This document shows positions 62,129-64,000 of a DNA stretch of 64,000 bases, in pieces. The first letter of the stretch is position 1. Every line of letters begins with the position of its first letter. The stretch is from assembly GCA_032209605.1 (NCBI GenBank), contig JASFXZ010000035.1:129001-193000 (forward strand), given 5' to 3'. The notes under the pieces are model-generated. The model made no database searches, was not told the DNA's origin, and worked only from the letters and a program-made list of their open reading frames with translations. The stretch is from Mactromeris polynyma (taxonomy: Eukaryota; Mollusca; Bivalvia; Venerida; Mactridae). A program made the position numbers and the translations under genes.

Positions 62129-63979
62129 ATGTCATATCTTCGACATACGTTGTATATGCCTGGCTTTATAAGTGGGTTCTCCACAGCTGATTACATCTTT
62201 ACTTTACAAGCTGTTGTGCAAAAATATATAAGTAAAAAGCGCGGTAGATTTTATTGTCTCTTTGTTGACTTTTCAACGGCTTTTGATACTATAGATCATG
62301 TAAATCTCTTTAACAGTCTTATACGGAAAGGCATGGCCGGCAAATTGTTATCACTACTTTTCAACATGTACAGCACTCTAATATCATGTGTTAGGGTCGG
62401 TGATATTTATACCAAAGACTGTAAATGTAACATTGGTTGTCGTCAAGGTTGTAAATTGAGCACTATTCTATTCAATCTTTATATTAATGACTTAATTGAT
62501 GAGCTTAAACAACAATGCTCCAATGGAATACATATATCAGAGGAGGTAGATGATATATCTGCAGAGAGGAGGTAGATGATATATCTGCAGAGAGGAGGTA
62601 GATGATATATCTGCAGAGAGGAGGTAGATGATATATCTGCAGAGAGGAGGTAGATGATATATCTGCAGAGAGGAGGTAGATGATATATCTGCAGAGAGGA
62701 GGTAGATGATATATCTGCAGAGAGGAGGTAGATGATATATCTGCAGAGAGGAGGTAGATGATATATCTGCTATATTATATGCAGATGACATTGCTAACTG
62801 TAGTGACACTGTCCGTCTATCACAATTAATGGTAATCTCTATTTTTGTAAGAGAACAGGAATGAACATAAATCTGAAGAAAACAAAAGTTGTAGTATTTA
62901 GAAACGGGGTCTATCTACGTGGTAATGAAAAATGGTTTTATAATGGAGAACAAATCAAAGTTGTGACATACTATAAATTCATGGGTCTATTTATTTCTCC
63001 AAAACTCTCTTGATCAAAAGCAAAGAACATACTAGCTCTGCAAAGCAAAAAGTCAATTATTTCAATTAACAAATTTCAAAATGCTGTGGGTTATTTTAAA
63101 TATAAAGATACATTTAAACTTTTTGACACTATGGTGTCACCTATTCTCACTTATGGTTCTGAAATTTGGGGCTTTGAATACGCTGCTCAAATAGAAAATG
63201 TTCACAATCAATTCTGCACCAGTTATCTGTAATTGTTTAAGAATACATTTCATGTATTCTCTAAGGGTGAGTGTGGTCGCTATCCTATGTATGTATGTTA
63301 TTTACTTTAGTAAATGTATTAAATACTGGATACGTCTCTTACGCATGAACAATAAAAGATACCCGAAACATTGCTACCTTATGTTATTTAATCTGGACGA
63401 AGTTGGGAGAATTACATGGGCTAGTAAAATAAAAACTAAATTGTTCCAATTTGGATTTGGCTATGCTTGGATTGCACAAGATATCGGTAACGAAAACTTG
63501 TTCTTAGCTAACTTTAAACAACGTATAAAAGATTGCGCCCTACAAAACTGGGACTCAGAAATTAATGACTCAGGAAAATCACATCATTACAAACACTTTA
63601 AACACCCAACTAGATGTCGAAAAGTATCTAGCACTTGATATTCCTGTAAAGTATATAATTATCTAAACTCCGATGCTCCATGCATGCTTTACAAGTTGAA
63701 ACTGGCAGACACAATAATATTGCTTATCAAGACAGATCTAGATTATGCCAATTATGTAACTCTGAAACGATCAAAGATGAATTTCATGTTGTTATGAACT
63801 ATTCATTATATAAAACCATACGCGATCAATTTCTAGGAAGAAAAAATAATGACCTCAATAGATACAATTTACAGGAATTTTATAATTTAATGGGAACTAC
63901 CGATACAAATATCCTTATTAATCTTGCAAAGTTTACACGTGAAATTTTTAAGCTACGAAGTTTGAACATGGAACATTAA
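62129..63979 (+). pseudogene. Jockey/CR1-like non-LTR retrotransposon reverse transcriptase relic
   Basis: The first frame (62129-62575) shows RT blocks: GFSTADYIFTLQAVV, FYCLFVDFSTAFDTIDH (first catalytic Asp), VGDIYTKDCKCNIGCRQGC and LFNLYINDL. A 26-bp tandem expansion (62536-62770) then shifts the frame by +1. The catalytic YADD follows at 62778-62789. After it come recognisable but frame-broken pieces: thumb-like GMNINLKKTKVVVF, SPILTYGSEIWGF, then 63198-63638 (KYWIRLL, GRITWAS) and a C-terminal CQLCNS...EFH zinc-knuckle-like motif (63680-63979) in which the last Cys is replaced by Asn. It has several stops and frameshifts, no endonuclease domain and a 5' truncation, so it is dead. The clade is inferred from overall pattern only. 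Confidence 0.88.
62536..62770. repeat. 26-bp tandem expansion inside the reverse transcriptase, 9 copies
   Basis: The unit agaggaggtagatgatatat + ctgcag is 26 bp. Nine nearly identical copies lie between the upstream RT frame and YADD (ggtagatg at 62545 to 62753 = 8 x 26). The added 208 bases equal one extra base modulo 3, which matches the frame change seen across the array. Confidence 0.94.
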
Positions 63980-64000
63980 ACTTCACTTAAAAAAATCCAT

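Noticed and set aside
62129..63979. An active LINE or a host gene with reverse transcriptase homology
   Set aside because: The frame is broken by the 26-bp expansion, several stops and frameshifts, the endonuclease part is missing, and a C-terminal Cys is lost.

Overview
This is a eukaryotic nuclear window with short exons, GT-AG introns, tRNA-derived SINEs, MITE-like elements and a broken non-LTR retrotransposon. The SINE types, the AT-rich sequence and a compact ZP-domain membrane protein suggest a lophotrochozoan, most likely a mollusc such as a bivalve. That assignment is an inference and has not been tested by a search.

Tandem repeats dominate. I count about 28 separate arrays with units from 14 to 85 bp. 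By my manual boundaries they fill roughly 45 of the 64 kb. The largest are a 60-bp array (2.73-13.40 kb), a 36-bp array (27.97-34.92 kb), a 52-bp array (45.28-49.70 kb) and a 19-bp array (54.46-58.53 kb). Nearly all the long open reading frames, up to about 2370 codons on both strands, are by-products of these arrays and are not genes.

One real gene can be assembled by hand: a nine-coding-exon, 428-residue, single-pass ZP-domain protein on the plus strand (21823-44793). It has a signal peptide, a ZP-N half with 4 Cys, a ZP-C half with 6 Cys, a furin-like RRKR site, one transmembrane helix and a short basic tail. All eight intron junctions agree in phase. A TATA box with an E-box at 14.8 kb may be its promoter, with a noncoding first exon and a 6.9-kb 5'UTR intron. 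Seven of the eight introns between coding exons carry their own, unrelated tandem arrays, and so does the proposed 5'UTR intron.

Mobile elements: a 2137-bp TIR element (16620-18756) with a TAT target duplication is nested in a 41-bp array, two copies of one MITE family lie at 1.9 and 27.1 kb, three tRNA-type SINEs lie in introns or 3' flank, and a jockey/CR1-like LINE relic occupies 62.1-64.0 kb. The LINE frame is broken by a 26-bp tandem expansion immediately before its YADD motif. A second TATA/E-box promoter with a short first exon at about 59.0 kb suggests another gene running off the right edge.

I see no rRNA, no tRNA gene and no CRISPR array.
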